Shown here in pieces: positions 54,371 to 64,000 of a DNA stretch of 64,000 nucleotides (position 1 is its first letter; every line of letters begins with the position of its first letter). This DNA comes from Melieria omissa (taxonomy: Eukaryota > Arthropoda > Insecta > Diptera > Ulidiidae), in contig OZ020270.1 of NCBI GenBank assembly GCA_963971225.1, forward strand, positions 65,724,932 through 65,788,931, in the 5' to 3' direction. Below the pieces are notes generated by a model. It was not told the origin of the DNA, made no database searches, and saw nothing but the letters and a program-made list of their open reading frames with translations. Made by a program: the position numbers and the translations under genes.

Positions 54371-57300
54371 CGAATATTTTGAAAATAAATAATGGTGCAC
54401 TCAATAATAAAAATTATTATTGTTATTATTATTTATTAGAGCAATATATAATATTACACTAAATTAATTTAGCACATTAGCTGCTTAGACCTACGGTGCT
54501 TAATAAAGTTTATATGTTTAACTATTTACAAGAGATGTTATACATGTTTACACCTATGTGTACAATGACTACATGCTTTTGATTAAATTAATGTGTATTA
54601 TGAAATTATAAATTTTTATTACGTTAGCTGCGGTGATATCTCTTAGGTATGCGGAGGGTTTAGTAGAGCCGAAATGGGATATTCGTTTTTTAGACAGGTT
54701 GGGACAGTTATCAAGGATGTGTAGATGATTTAGGAGACTGTTGCAGAAAGGGCATAAAGGAGGAAGAGAGGCTAGGTGTTCGTGCGTTAGTTTTGTGTGT
54801 CCTATTCTTAACCGGATGAAGAGAGTGGTTTGTGTTTTGGAAAGTGAAGAAGGGAAAATTGATTTTTTACATTCGGGGTTGAAGTTGGTGTAGGGATGAT
54901 AGAATTGAGCCCAGGAGTTGCGCTGGAGGTGGGAGAGGTGGTTGCGTACGAGTTTCTGGATATCTTTTGCGATAGGAGGGGCGAAGGAGATTGACGGAGA
55001 GTGATGCATATTCTTGGCTGCTGTGTCGGCATGTTCATTCTCGGGAATGCCTTTGTGGCTAGGAATCCATATGATTGTTATTTTGTTTGAGTTTTTTATT
55101 AGGCTATCTCGTATTTGGCAAAGTAGTTGGTTGCTATTATAGATATTTTCAAGGGCTTGGATAACGGAGTAGCTATCCGTAAAGATGGCGAATCTGCCTT
55201 TGGTATTGGAAGCGTACTCTACTGCTTTTTGGATGGCAATTGCTTCAGATGAGAAGACAGAGCTGTCTTTTCTGTTAGCAAGTTCGTAGAAGAGTTGTTT
55301 GAAGGAGTCGGATGAAGTATTTTTGGGAAAGGCGTGGAGTTCGGAGTTAATTGAGGTGGGACGTAGGAACCAAGGCGGCTGACGACTTATCTTGGGGCAG
55401 GTTGATGGGGTTTGGATACCAAGGTCATTTAGGCTGGAGATACGATGTCGTATGGCGGAATTTACTTTATAAGTACGTTTATGTCGCGAAGCAGTTTTTA
55501 AGGTATCGAACAGCGGTTTGTTGGTTGTGGTTAAGAGCCTAGGAATGAGGTGCATGGTGGTGGCAACTCGTCTTTCTAGGATGGATGGCAGGTTGGCCTC
55601 GGCGAGGATGCATTTGGTGGGGGAGGTTGGGAAAGTGTTTAGGCTTCGGCGTACTGCGGTGTGGTAGGGTAGGTAAAGGAGTTTTAGGTGGGAATTGGCG
55701 CACCGGCCGTATATTGGGAGACCGTAATCAATCTTAGACAACAATAGCGATCTTATAATATTAAGAAGTGTGTTGGTGTGAATTTGGAAGTGTTTTGAAG
55801 TTAGATATTTAGTTATGTTTAGTCTGGTGGTTAGATTTTTTCGGAGATAAAGGCAGTGTTCTTTGTATGTGTATTTGGCGTCGAAGATGATGCCTAGTAT
55901 TTTCAGGTGAGGAATATTATCGATATTGGTGTTCATGGTATTTACTTGTACTGAGGGACAGTTTTTCTTACGGCAGACATGTAGTATTTTGGATTTGTTG
56001 CAAGATAAGAGTGCTCCTGAATATTGTCCCCAGGAGATAATATCTTCAAGTAGCTTCGAAAGAGTATCTTGGACACTATTGATATCTTCGACTTTTGTAA
56101 AAAAGAAAGCATCATCTGCGTAAATCTTGAAGCTTAAACTTCGAAAGCTATAATGAAAAGTACCACCGAAAGAGGGGAACCCTGAGGTATGCCGTTTTCG
56201 AGGGGGTGAGTGGATGAGAATGTGCCATTAACTTTGGTTTGGAATTTACGTCCCGTTAGAAAGGATTTTATGAGCTTGTATAGCTTCGGACCGACGTTCC
56301 AGGACACGAGTTGCTCGAGGACAACATGGACACCTATACGGTCGAAGGCTTTTTCGAAATCCGTCGACAGAATTGTTACATGGTTTTTAGTCGAAAGTGC
56401 ATCTCCTACGTAGTGTTGCAGAGGGAGGAGTCCTTCAAGGATGTCATGTTGTTTTTTAAAGGCGACGTGATTGGGGCTAACGCGGTTATTCTTGGTGACG
56501 AACCACAATAAGCGTTTGGCAATCATTTTTTCAAATATTTTGCCCAGACAGGACAGAAGGGATATGGGTCTTTAACTATTGATGTTGTCAGTTGGTAGAG
56601 TGATAGGAGGGTATTTTTGTAGGGGGAGGGAAGGTGGCGAAGCATGGGTTTTGCCTTCGGCATGTTGAAGAGAAATTTCAAGTTCAATTGGAGTGAAATC
56701 TGTTTCTAGACTGAGGGCGTCGGTTGTTGGTTGTTGTGGGAGGTATGGTTTCGCCAGTGTTGTGTTTTTGCGGTTGGTGAACTCTGGAGGGAGTTGGCGT
56801 TTTTTGCGTACTCTGACCAAACTTTGCCAAAGGCGTCGGCGATTTCTAGGGAGGAGTATAGAAGGGTGGTTGGCGTTTGGATGGCTGTGATAGGGGTGGG
56901 GGGAAGCCCTGTGAGGGATTTGATGAATGCCCAGATTTTCTTGGATGTTGAGGATGGATTGATTTTTGCCTCTTAGCTTCTTTGACATTTTTTTTTAAGT
57001 GCTTTCGCTTTTTTGTACGCTATTAGGTTGGGAATGGAGGGGGAGGTTTTATAGACGTACCATAGGTTTTGTTTGTTGGTGCGTAGGGACCTTAGACTCT
57101 TGTTCCACCATGGGGAGTATTTCTTTAGAGTTGAGGTACTGTTTTGAGGGATAGCAATATTGGCGGCAGATTTGATGGCTTTTGTGATGTTTGCTGTTAG
57201 TTTGTGGATGTTTACGGAGTTCCAATCGCTGAAGTTTTTTTCATATAGGGATTGGTATAGGGGCCAATTGGCGGTTATGAATTTTGGGGATTTTGAGAGG

Positions 57301-57962
57301 TTACATGGGACTGAATTGGTTTGGATGACACAAAGAACAGGATAGTGGTCACTGCCGTATAGATTGTCGAGAGTTTTCCAGCAACATCTAGGGCTTAAAC
57401 GAGAGTCTGCTAGTGTTAAGTCGATGTGTGTGAATGTGTTATGTGTGGAAAAGTGAGTTGGGGAGCCGTCACTTAGTACGACGAGATTATTAGTTATGAC
57501 GATATTCTCTATTACACTACCACGGGCGTTAGGTTTTTGTGAACCCCAGAGCGGGCTCCAGGCATTGAAGTCGCCGAGGAGGAGGGGAGTGCTGGGTGAT
57601 CGGGATAGCAAGGAGGAGATATCGTTTTCGGAAAGGTTTTGATTTGGGGGAATGTATGTATTGATTATAGTAAATGAGGGGGATAGGTTAAATATGATGG
57701 CTATGGATTGGGGGGTTGAGTTTTGGAAAATTAATTTGTGGGGGATATCACGCCTGACTAATATAGCAACCCCTTGTTTAGAGGTGGTGTTGCTGTAACA
57801 GTTGTTGAAGTAACCCATGTACTTTTTGGGAGTTACTATTTGACTAATGTTGTAGGGGCAGTGAGTTTCCTGTAGACAGATCATACTGGGTTAGTGTATC
57901 ATATCAAGCTCATTGTAATTATTAAAGTGTCCTTTGATGTTCCACTGTACTATTTTAAATGA
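54370..57962 (-). mobile_element. I-clade LINE, ORF2 half and 3' end
   Basis: Minus strand; 3' end at about 54405-54440 consists of TAA-type repeats, the signature of I elements. ORF1 lies at 60008-63110, with inserted elements between. Confidence 0.8.
54569..57962 (-). pseudogene. I-clade LINE ORF2: endonuclease, reverse transcriptase, RNase H
   Basis: Start MSFKIVQWNIKGHFNNYNEL at 57962, an in-frame TAA, then MICLQETHCP and LLLGDFNAWSPLWGS, LYGSDHYPVLC (endonuclease, to 56973). Frameshifts at about 56980 and 56570. Reverse transcriptase: LSTDFEKAFDRIG, NGIPQGSPLSVVLF (56526-56134), KIYADDAFFF near 56115. C-terminal part 55936-54569 ends in RNase H (AIFTDSYSVIQAL, WIPSHKGIPENEHADTAAK) and C-x2-C...H-x4-C (CPFCNSLLNHLHILDNC). 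Confidence 0.85.
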
Positions 57963-58199
57963 CATTAATATGATAAGTAATATAATTTAAGTATAATATA
58001 ATAATATATAAATAAAATATATATACATATGTATAATTTAAGTATATATATAAGTAATATAAATTAAGTCTATATAAGGTGTGAAGGGTATTGCTATGGT
58101 ATATATGGAAGAGTGTAAATACAAGGTATAAGTGTGTGTAGGAGTAACTAAATGTTGATTTTATATATGCACTAGCTGGGCCCTGCTGCTTTGCAAGCA

Positions 58200-58900
58200 A
58201 GTTCTCCTGTTTCCCCATATACGAATTCGTGACCCATTGTTGAGCCCATCAGATTAAAAAAAAAAAAAAAACATGTGTCTAACTATCTTTGATTTCGAGT
58301 GTTTTAAAAATTTTGAAGTCAGAAGGCCCATTCAATTATGTGTTTTCGTATTTACTCCAAGCAAATGCCTAGCCCTGGTATACCAGATTTCGATTCTTCG
58401 AGTTTCGGTTTTCAAAAAATTAAAAGCACCTTGTTATTATTTCCCGACTGAAGTGCTTTTGATTTAAAGGCACCTTGTTATTATTTCCCGACTGAAGTGC
58501 TTTTGATAAGTTTAAAGTCAGAACTCCCAATAAATCTTGTTTCCCCATACAAATTGTTAACCCATTGATGACCGCGTTAGATTTTGACTTTCAAAAAAGT
58601 GAAACATTATTTCTCGCTAAGAGTACTTTCACTAAGTTTGAAGTCAATGTGCCCATTAATTCATATTTTTCACAGTTACTCCATACAAACTTTTAACCCG
58701 TCGCTGACCCCGTCCGATTTTAATATTCGGTAAAATGAAAAGCACGTATCGAGTTATTTAACATTTAAAGTACTTTCACCAAGTTTGAAGTTAAAACACT
58801 CAAAAAAGTTGTTTCTCCATACATACTTTTTACCTGTTGTTGATTCAGTTAGATTTCGACTTTATTTATTTCAATTATTTTTACAATTGTTGAAGTCAAT
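58200..58900. repeat. Degenerate tandem repeats of about 130 bp
   Basis: Units share GTTTCCCCATACAAA, a GTTGA-GACC-CGTTAGATTT phrase and ACTTTCACTAAGTTTGAAGT (about 58205, 58540, 58670, 58805). A 45-base exact duplication (CACCTTGTTATTATTTCCCG) lies at 58427-58515. An A run is at 58256-58271. Confidence 0.75.
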
Positions 58901-58935
58901 AGGCAATCGGTTCGTTTCTGAGTTCGTTTCGATAA

Positions 58936-58978
58936 TAAATCAATCAATCAATCAACCAGTCAGTCAGTCAGTCAGGAT
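58936..58978. repeat. ATCA/GTCA microsatellite
   Basis: CAATCAATCAATCAACCAGT then GTCAGTCAGTCAG. Confidence 0.9.
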
Positions 58979-58994
58979 AAACAATCTATGTATA

Positions 58995-59950
58995 AAAAAA
59001 TGGAGACGGTACCACGCCGCCTTGTCCAATGCGCACAACTTTCTTCTAGTCGAGTTGTGCTACTAAGTGGACAGTTTGTACCAACTTTCATTGATGTGCG
59101 ACTTACAGTTCTGCTGAAATGTTTGGTCATAAAAAACATGCCACACCCCTTATCAAACGCCCATCAAAGCTCATTAGTATGACACACCTATGAGACGACG
59201 GTACACCAACTTTCAATGCTGTGCAGCTAACGATTCCGATTAGATTCCTTATTAAAGAGTTGAGTTGTATGGGCGGTGCCACGCCTCTTGTCCAGAATCT
59301 ACCTTATTCCCCCTGCCGAAGGACACGGCTAAATCATAACTTGATGCTGAGTATTATTGATGTGAACGCTCTAGTTCCAAAGTTACACCGGATTTTAAAA
59401 AATCCCACGCCCCTTGTCCAACGCCCAGTAAATTTTACCGGTCGAACGACACGTCTACGCCATGACACTGTATCAAATTTCAATGCTGTCCGACTTATCA
59501 TTTCGAAGATATTCCATATTTAAAAATTGAGTTGTATGGGCGGTGCCACGCGCCCTTGTTCAAAACCCACCCCATTTCCCCTGTTGAAGGACACGACCAA
59601 ATGGTAACTTTGTATTGAGTGTCATTGATGTGACTGCTATAGTTCAAAAGTAACACCGGAATTAAAAAAGTGCCACGCCTCTTGTCCAACGCCCATAAAA
59701 TTTTACAGGTGCAATGACACGCTTATGCCATAACACTGTACTAAATTTCTATATTGTCCGACTTATAATTCCGAAGATATGCCATATTAAAAATTTAGGT
59801 TGTATGGGAGGTGCCACGCCCACCTGCCGTACAAACATGTAATATCGCTATAAACCACCGCATTGACATCTTCTATCACACACAAAAAAAATTTTCCCGA
59901 AAGAATGAACCGTTTTCGCAAACACTGGCACGTTACAGAAGGTTACGTTT
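58995..59950. repeat. GGTGCCACGCC tandem repeat, copy B
   Basis: The core recurs at about 59009, 59274, 59402, 59541, 59668 and 59811, alternating two half-unit types about 130 bases apart (GTATGGGCGGTGCCACGCC and CCACGCCYCTTGTCCAACGC). The last unit and right edge match 12270-12521 closely; units also occur inside the Transib at 34800-34950. Confidence 0.85.
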
Positions 59951-60155
59951 TTTTATATAACATATTAGATGTATAGGACGTTGTTTTAAAAATTTATAAG
60001 CGTGGTTTTATTCTTTGTTGTCTTTTACAGAAGGTGTTTTTGTTGAGGAGATGATCTTGTTGTTGTTGGTTGACGGCGGCGGTGTGGTGCTGTTGTAGAT
60101 GGTTGTATGGATTTGTTTTTGTGCCGGTATTTCAGTTTCCAAAATGTTAACGGCG

Positions 60156-61443
60156 CACAGTGCTTCGACTCCATACAAAATTGCGGCAAAAATAGAAGGA
60201 GTACGTGAAATTCGCTGAAAATTTGCAGTCTAAGTCATTTTGGGTTGCTGATTTCAAAATTTGTGTTTGTTTCAAAAAAAATATATAGTTAAAAAAAAAT
60301 CGAATATATATGGTTATATATTATCTTGTCATCACAGAGCCCAAACCGCTGGAGCTATTATGATGAAATTTGGTCAAAAGTTGTATTTTAGAAAGTCAAC
60401 CCTTAAAAAGAAGCGATTTCGAAAACGTCGACCTGGAAAGAGCGGAAAGGGGGTGGTGAAGCTTATAGGACCGACATTGTTTTTTGGTCGGATTGTTTAA
60501 AAATTACGTACATGTATACTAAAAAAGCAATAACAAAATACATATCTTAGCGTTTTTCTAAATTCCATATTTAAAAGATAGAAAGAGGGCGGTAAAGTTG
60601 CTAAAAGGATATAGTTTTTGTTTATTTGATATTCGTAGAGCTTAACATGGAGATGAGGCAGGTGAATATGCAATGCAGCTCAACCTATAACGGCGAGACT
60701 ATTCTTCAAGACTTATTCTTCCAAATTGGACCTTCTTCAAAGTTATACATTCTTCCTTTTTTAGAATATATTAGCGTTAAATCACATTTTAGCTAACAAA
60801 TTTCATAATAATGAAAAAATTTGGATTATATGGCTCATAATGGGTTAAATATGCGTACCAAACCTATTTTTTATAAAAAAACATTCATAATTCGTTGCAT
60901 TGCCTTAGTTAAACATTTTAATCGTAATTATAACTCAAGCGATTTCTATACAAAAATCAACATTAGTAGTTTTGAAAAAATTGAATATTTTCCAAAGGCG
61001 CAAAAAGACGCAGAATTTTTTTTACGGATTTAAGAGAAGAAAGTCCATCCAAAAAGGGTCATAAGAAGGATTTACGCCAGTTCACGCCATTCGATATTAA
61101 TTGCCTTTCTAAATTTGGTTCTTTTTAATTTTCATGGGTTAAAAAACATTAATTTTTGAAAATTCGTACAAAAAAAATTATGTATGTTAAATAAAAAAAC
61201 TGATCAGTGGTCTCGCTCCTATCAATTAAGTTTTAATATTAAAAGAAATTGGAAGCCTATCTACAACAACACATTTTCTAAATATATCCGACTTTGACAA
61301 GCTATATCTCCTAATCTCGACAATTTTTCGATAAAGTATTTCGGATCCAGCTTAATTAAACAATTACCTTTAACATGATACTACTTTTGTCAAAATCCGC
61401 GATAATTTTTTTTCTTATTTTTGTCCACTCTCGAAGCACTGTG
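60156..61443. mobile_element. Transib element (1288 bp) with RSS-like ends
   Basis: Both ends begin CACAGTGCTTCGA, flanked by an exact 5-base duplication CGGCG (60151-60155 and 61444-61448), matching the Transib target preference. Each end has CACAGTG, then exactly 12 bases, then ACAAAAT or ACAAAAATA, the layout of a 12-spacer V(D)J recombination signal. It interrupts the LINE ORF1 codons NTTA-VNIL. No recognisable transposase; interior AT-rich. Confidence 0.88.
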
Positions 61444-61638
61444 CGGCGGTTGTATTGTTGGTGCTTTGATGGATTGAAGGAGAGAAAGGAAGATGATAGG
61501 CGATTGTGCGCGAGGTATCGTTTGAGATCGTTGTTGCTGTGGACGTGTTTTGCGTGTCGGGTGATTGAATGTATATGTTGTTGTGTTGCTGGTTGAAGTT
61601 TTGTTGCTTATTTCTGTTTTCTGTTTCTGCAACTGTTA

Positions 61639-61989
61639 ATAATAATTTAATAATTGATTGGCACGACAGCCCGCTTACGCGAGACTAAGGCCTAGCTTCC
61701 CGCAACCACCCGTGTTGTGCGTGTGAATTTTGTACGCGGGTGGAAGGGACCTACAGTTTTATGCCGGTTCCGAACGGCAGGTTGGGAGCTTTTTCATAGG
61801 CAATTTTTTCTCTCAGAGGTTTGCCATTTCCAGCTGAGAGGACAGCCACCGAAAGAGAAAACGAGTTTCCCGTTATTTGTTTTTTTTTTTTAGGTGTTAC
61901 TACATGCAGTATTCGATCTTGCGTCGCTCTGCATGCGACTCGGTGGACCGCGCACTAACCAACTGAGCCACGGCGGCTGCCGTGCAACT
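61639..61989 (-). mobile_element. tRNA-derived SINE, copy 3
   Basis: The most complete copy: A box GTGGCTCAGTTGGTTAGTGC and a B-like AGATCGAATACTG on the minus strand, the shared body, and a TAAT-rich tail. Flanked by an exact 12-base duplication CTGCAACTGTTA (61627-61638 and 61990-62001). Confidence 0.94.
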
Positions 61990-62146
61990 CTGCAACTGTT
62001 ACTGTGGAGATTTTAGGTTGGGTGTTGTTGCTGGTTGTGGTTGAAGCGTTGTTGGTGTTGAGATTTTCGAGTGTCTCGGGTTTGTTTGTTTTAAGTGCAT
62101 TAGCGAAGGAAACAGGATTGGGATGGAGGGGATTGCGGGTTTTGTA

Positions 62147-62886
62147 TCAGGTGTACAACTTTGCTTCCGCCGTTTTTTTCCAAAATTAAAAGCTTTATTG
62201 CGAAAAAGTGCTTACAGATGTATTATTCAAAGTATTGTCCGTCGCTAGCGACAACTTTCTCCCATCTTTCCGGCAATTTTCGGATCCCGTCTCGAAAAAA
62301 GGAGTCCTCTTTTGACGCTATCCATGAAGCAATCCATTTTTCCAATTCTTCGAAGGATTGAAAATGTTGATCTGCCAGGCCGTGTGCCATCGAACGGAAT
62401 AGGTGGAAGTCAGAAGGGGCGACATCTGGGGAATACGGCGGGTGGGGCAAGACTCCCCATTTCAGCGTTTCCAGGTACTTTTTGACCACTTTTGCGACGT
62501 GAGGCCGAGCATTGTCGTGTTGGAGGATGACTTTGTCATGTCGAAATCACCATTTTTAAAACGTTGAAACCACTCCCGATACGTTCTTTCACTCAGAGCA
62601 GCATCACCGTAAGTTTCTGAGAGCATTCGATGCGCTTCAGCTGCATTTTTTTTTCGAATAACAGAAAAGTAAAACTTCCCGCAAATGGCGAGAATTGGGC
62701 ACATAAACGGACATTTTCGAGCGTGAATAATACGAAAACAAGAACAACTGTCACTGAAACGGCGATGACAATGCGTTAGGCACTGTCCACACTCACTTTA
62801 AAGGCATTACCATCTATGTATTTCAACCAGCCTCAGCCGGTACAGCCACCTATCGGAAAACGGCGGAAGCAAAGTTGTACACCTGA
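62147..62886 (-). mobile_element. mariner deletion derivative (740 bp)
   Basis: Ends TCAGGTGTACAACTTTGCTT inverted, TA at 62145-62146 and 62887-62888. Transposase residues: CGKFYFSVIRKKNAAEAHRM and YREWFQRFKNGDFD (N-terminal) joined directly to KVILQHDNARPHVAK and PYSPDVAPSDFHLFRSM (62704-62223). The segment with the first catalytic D is deleted. The remainder is well conserved. Confidence 0.92.
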
Positions 62887-63109
62887 TAGATTTTGTTAGC
62901 TTCACGCATTGTGCATTTCTCTTGGTATTTAATCTTTAACACTTCTCTTGCTTCCTGATATTAAGGGCAAGAGTTGGACGAGGCCACGTGTTCGCCTGCA
63001 CAGTTGGCACAGTATGTTCTTGTGCATTGGTCGGGGATGTGCGGGGGAAGGTTACAGGAATAACAGGCTGGGAGGTTTTTGCAATGTTTATGGGTATATT
63101 TGATGACAC

Positions 63110-63640
63110 AATTAAAAAAAAATAATAAGTTTAGATTTGTCTGAATTTCTTCGGAAATGTTCAGAGCCGTCCTGGCTACCCGCTGACATAGGTGAGATAT
63201 GTGGTCACATTTCCATTTAGGAGCAGTAGCCAGTACAGTGGTCAAGTCGTAGAGAAAATTTCAAAAAATAATTAAAAAAAACTATAGGTTTAGATTTGTC
63301 TGAATTTCTCCAGAAATGTTCACAGCCATACTGTGCACCCTCTGACATTAGTGAGATATGTGGTCACATTTCCATTTTGGAGCAATAGCCAGAACAGTGG
63401 TCAAGTCGTAGGGAAAAATTTCAAAAATAATTTTTAAAAATTGTCGGTTCAGATTTTTCTACATTTCTCTCGAAATGTTCACAGCGATAATGGCTACCCT
63501 CTGACATAGGTGAGATATGTGGTCACATTTCCATTTCGGAGCAATAGCCAGAACAGTGGTCAAGTCGTAGGGAAAAGTTTCAAAAAATAATTTAAAAAAT
63601 TGTCGGTTCAGATTTTTCTACATTTCTCTAGAAATTGTAG
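63110..63640. repeat. Tandem array, 159-bp unit, about 3.3 copies
   Basis: GTGGTCAAGTCGTAGGGAAA recurs with starts near 63239, 63398 and 63557, along with GAGATATGTGGTCACATTTC in each unit. It borders the LINE ORF1 fragment, whose minus-strand frame runs on into the first unit (CDHISHLCQRV), probably by chance. Confidence 0.88.
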
Positions 63641-63647
63641 AGGTATC

Positions 63648-64000
63648 GCGTGACCACTAATGCCGACAGCATAGCGCTCAAGCCAATCAGCAAGACCGAC
63701 GTGCATCGAACGGTGCGCGCGTCACTTTGTTTGCATTACAAGTGTCAAGTGTCGCATGCACAAGAATGCCGGCGTCACTCAAGTAGCCTGCACTTGCACA
63801 AGCGACACATGTCACAACACATGTGGGCACTTGCACCGATCGCACATGCAACACCACCCGACCTACCGCAGGTCAACGCAGAGCGCTGGCCCACTTTGGG
63901 AAAGTGCCGCGTCGTCGGATCTAACCCGCGTTGTGATTGGCGCGATGCGAGTGAATTGGAAATAGAGGGAGGAGCACTGGAATTGCCCCTCAGTATAACA
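63648..64000 (+). other. Possible LTR, cut by window end
   Basis: Starts TGTAGAGGTATCGCG just after the tandem array, with a sharp rise in GC and repeated CACATGTC/ACACATGTG phrases; no coding signal. No partner end visible, so it is only a candidate. Confidence 0.25.

Larger units (their letters stand above)
60008..63110 (-). pseudogene. I-clade LINE ORF1 (gag-like), thrice interrupted
   Basis: Minus strand. Zinc-knuckle pair CKNLPACYSCNLPPHIPDQC and CANCAGEHVASSNSCP (63090-62975), YQEAREVLKIKYQEKCTMRE, then after a mariner TRNPLHPNPVSFANALKTNK, then after a SINE and a Transib a polar tail TPPPSTNNNK ending TAA at 60008-60010. The frame reads through when the insertions are skipped except for one stop in the stretch before the mariner. 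It packages LINE RNA in the family. Same strand and order as ORF2 at 57962, so probably one element. Confidence 0.72.

Noticed and set aside
62961..63245. Independent small zinc-finger gene
   Set aside because: The knuckles and downstream sequence continue across the mariner as a LINE ORF1; no separate promoter or stop structure.

Overview
The window is eukaryotic, AT-rich and almost entirely transposable elements. It looks like heterochromatin or a TE-rich intergenic region of a higher fly. The fly call rests on three short islands of fly-like host coding sequence (an eIF3i fragment, an ABHD12-like exon, a MADF-BESS gene) and on the mix of elements: P, piggyBac, mariner, Transib, Harbinger, I-clade and R1-group LINEs, and mdg3-like gypsy elements with a tRNA-Leu primer site. 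Species cannot be fixed from the sequence alone. No bacterial operon, CRISPR array or rRNA gene was seen.

Layout. 1-1310: 3' part of a piggyBac element. 1279-10844: a huge inverted repeat built from a PIF/Harbinger element (transposase plus a Myb-like partner gene), with a 1.5-kb piggyBac deletion derivative in the right arm. 10851-12040: a third, direct copy of the Harbinger right half, so the locus reads as a fold-back duplication with an inverted triplicated core. 12270-15868: a dispersed repeat, a solo gypsy LTR and a 5'-truncated R1-group LINE. 15869-21885: eroded host coding fragments, all on the minus strand, cut by a hAT MITE, a pogo-like element and SINEs. 22151-28090: a dead Tc1/mariner copy carrying a full-length PHD-finger LINE (23444-28070) whose two ORFs are open. 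29256-32350: three piggyBac-type units, one holding a LINE RNase H fragment. 32488-40072: two non-autonomous gypsy elements in opposite orientation, one carrying a Transib insertion. 40077-54018: a Copia element (minus strand) split by a P element (42777-52720), which is itself split by a rearranged BEL/Pao element (44926-50911), plus a short P derivative. 54370-63110: an I-clade LINE (minus strand) broken by a tandem-repeat element, a Transib with RSS-like ends, a SINE and a mariner. 63110-64000: a 159-bp tandem array and a possible LTR.

How the pieces relate: nesting gives a relative age order. Copia is older than P, and P is older than BEL. The Tc1 copy predates the PHD LINE. The MADF gene was hit by pogo and the pogo by a SINE. 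Many insertion boundaries can be fixed because terminal repeats and target-site duplications (TSDs) are readable. Only the PHD LINE still looks coding-competent; nearly all other elements have stops, frameshifts, deletions or nested insertions.
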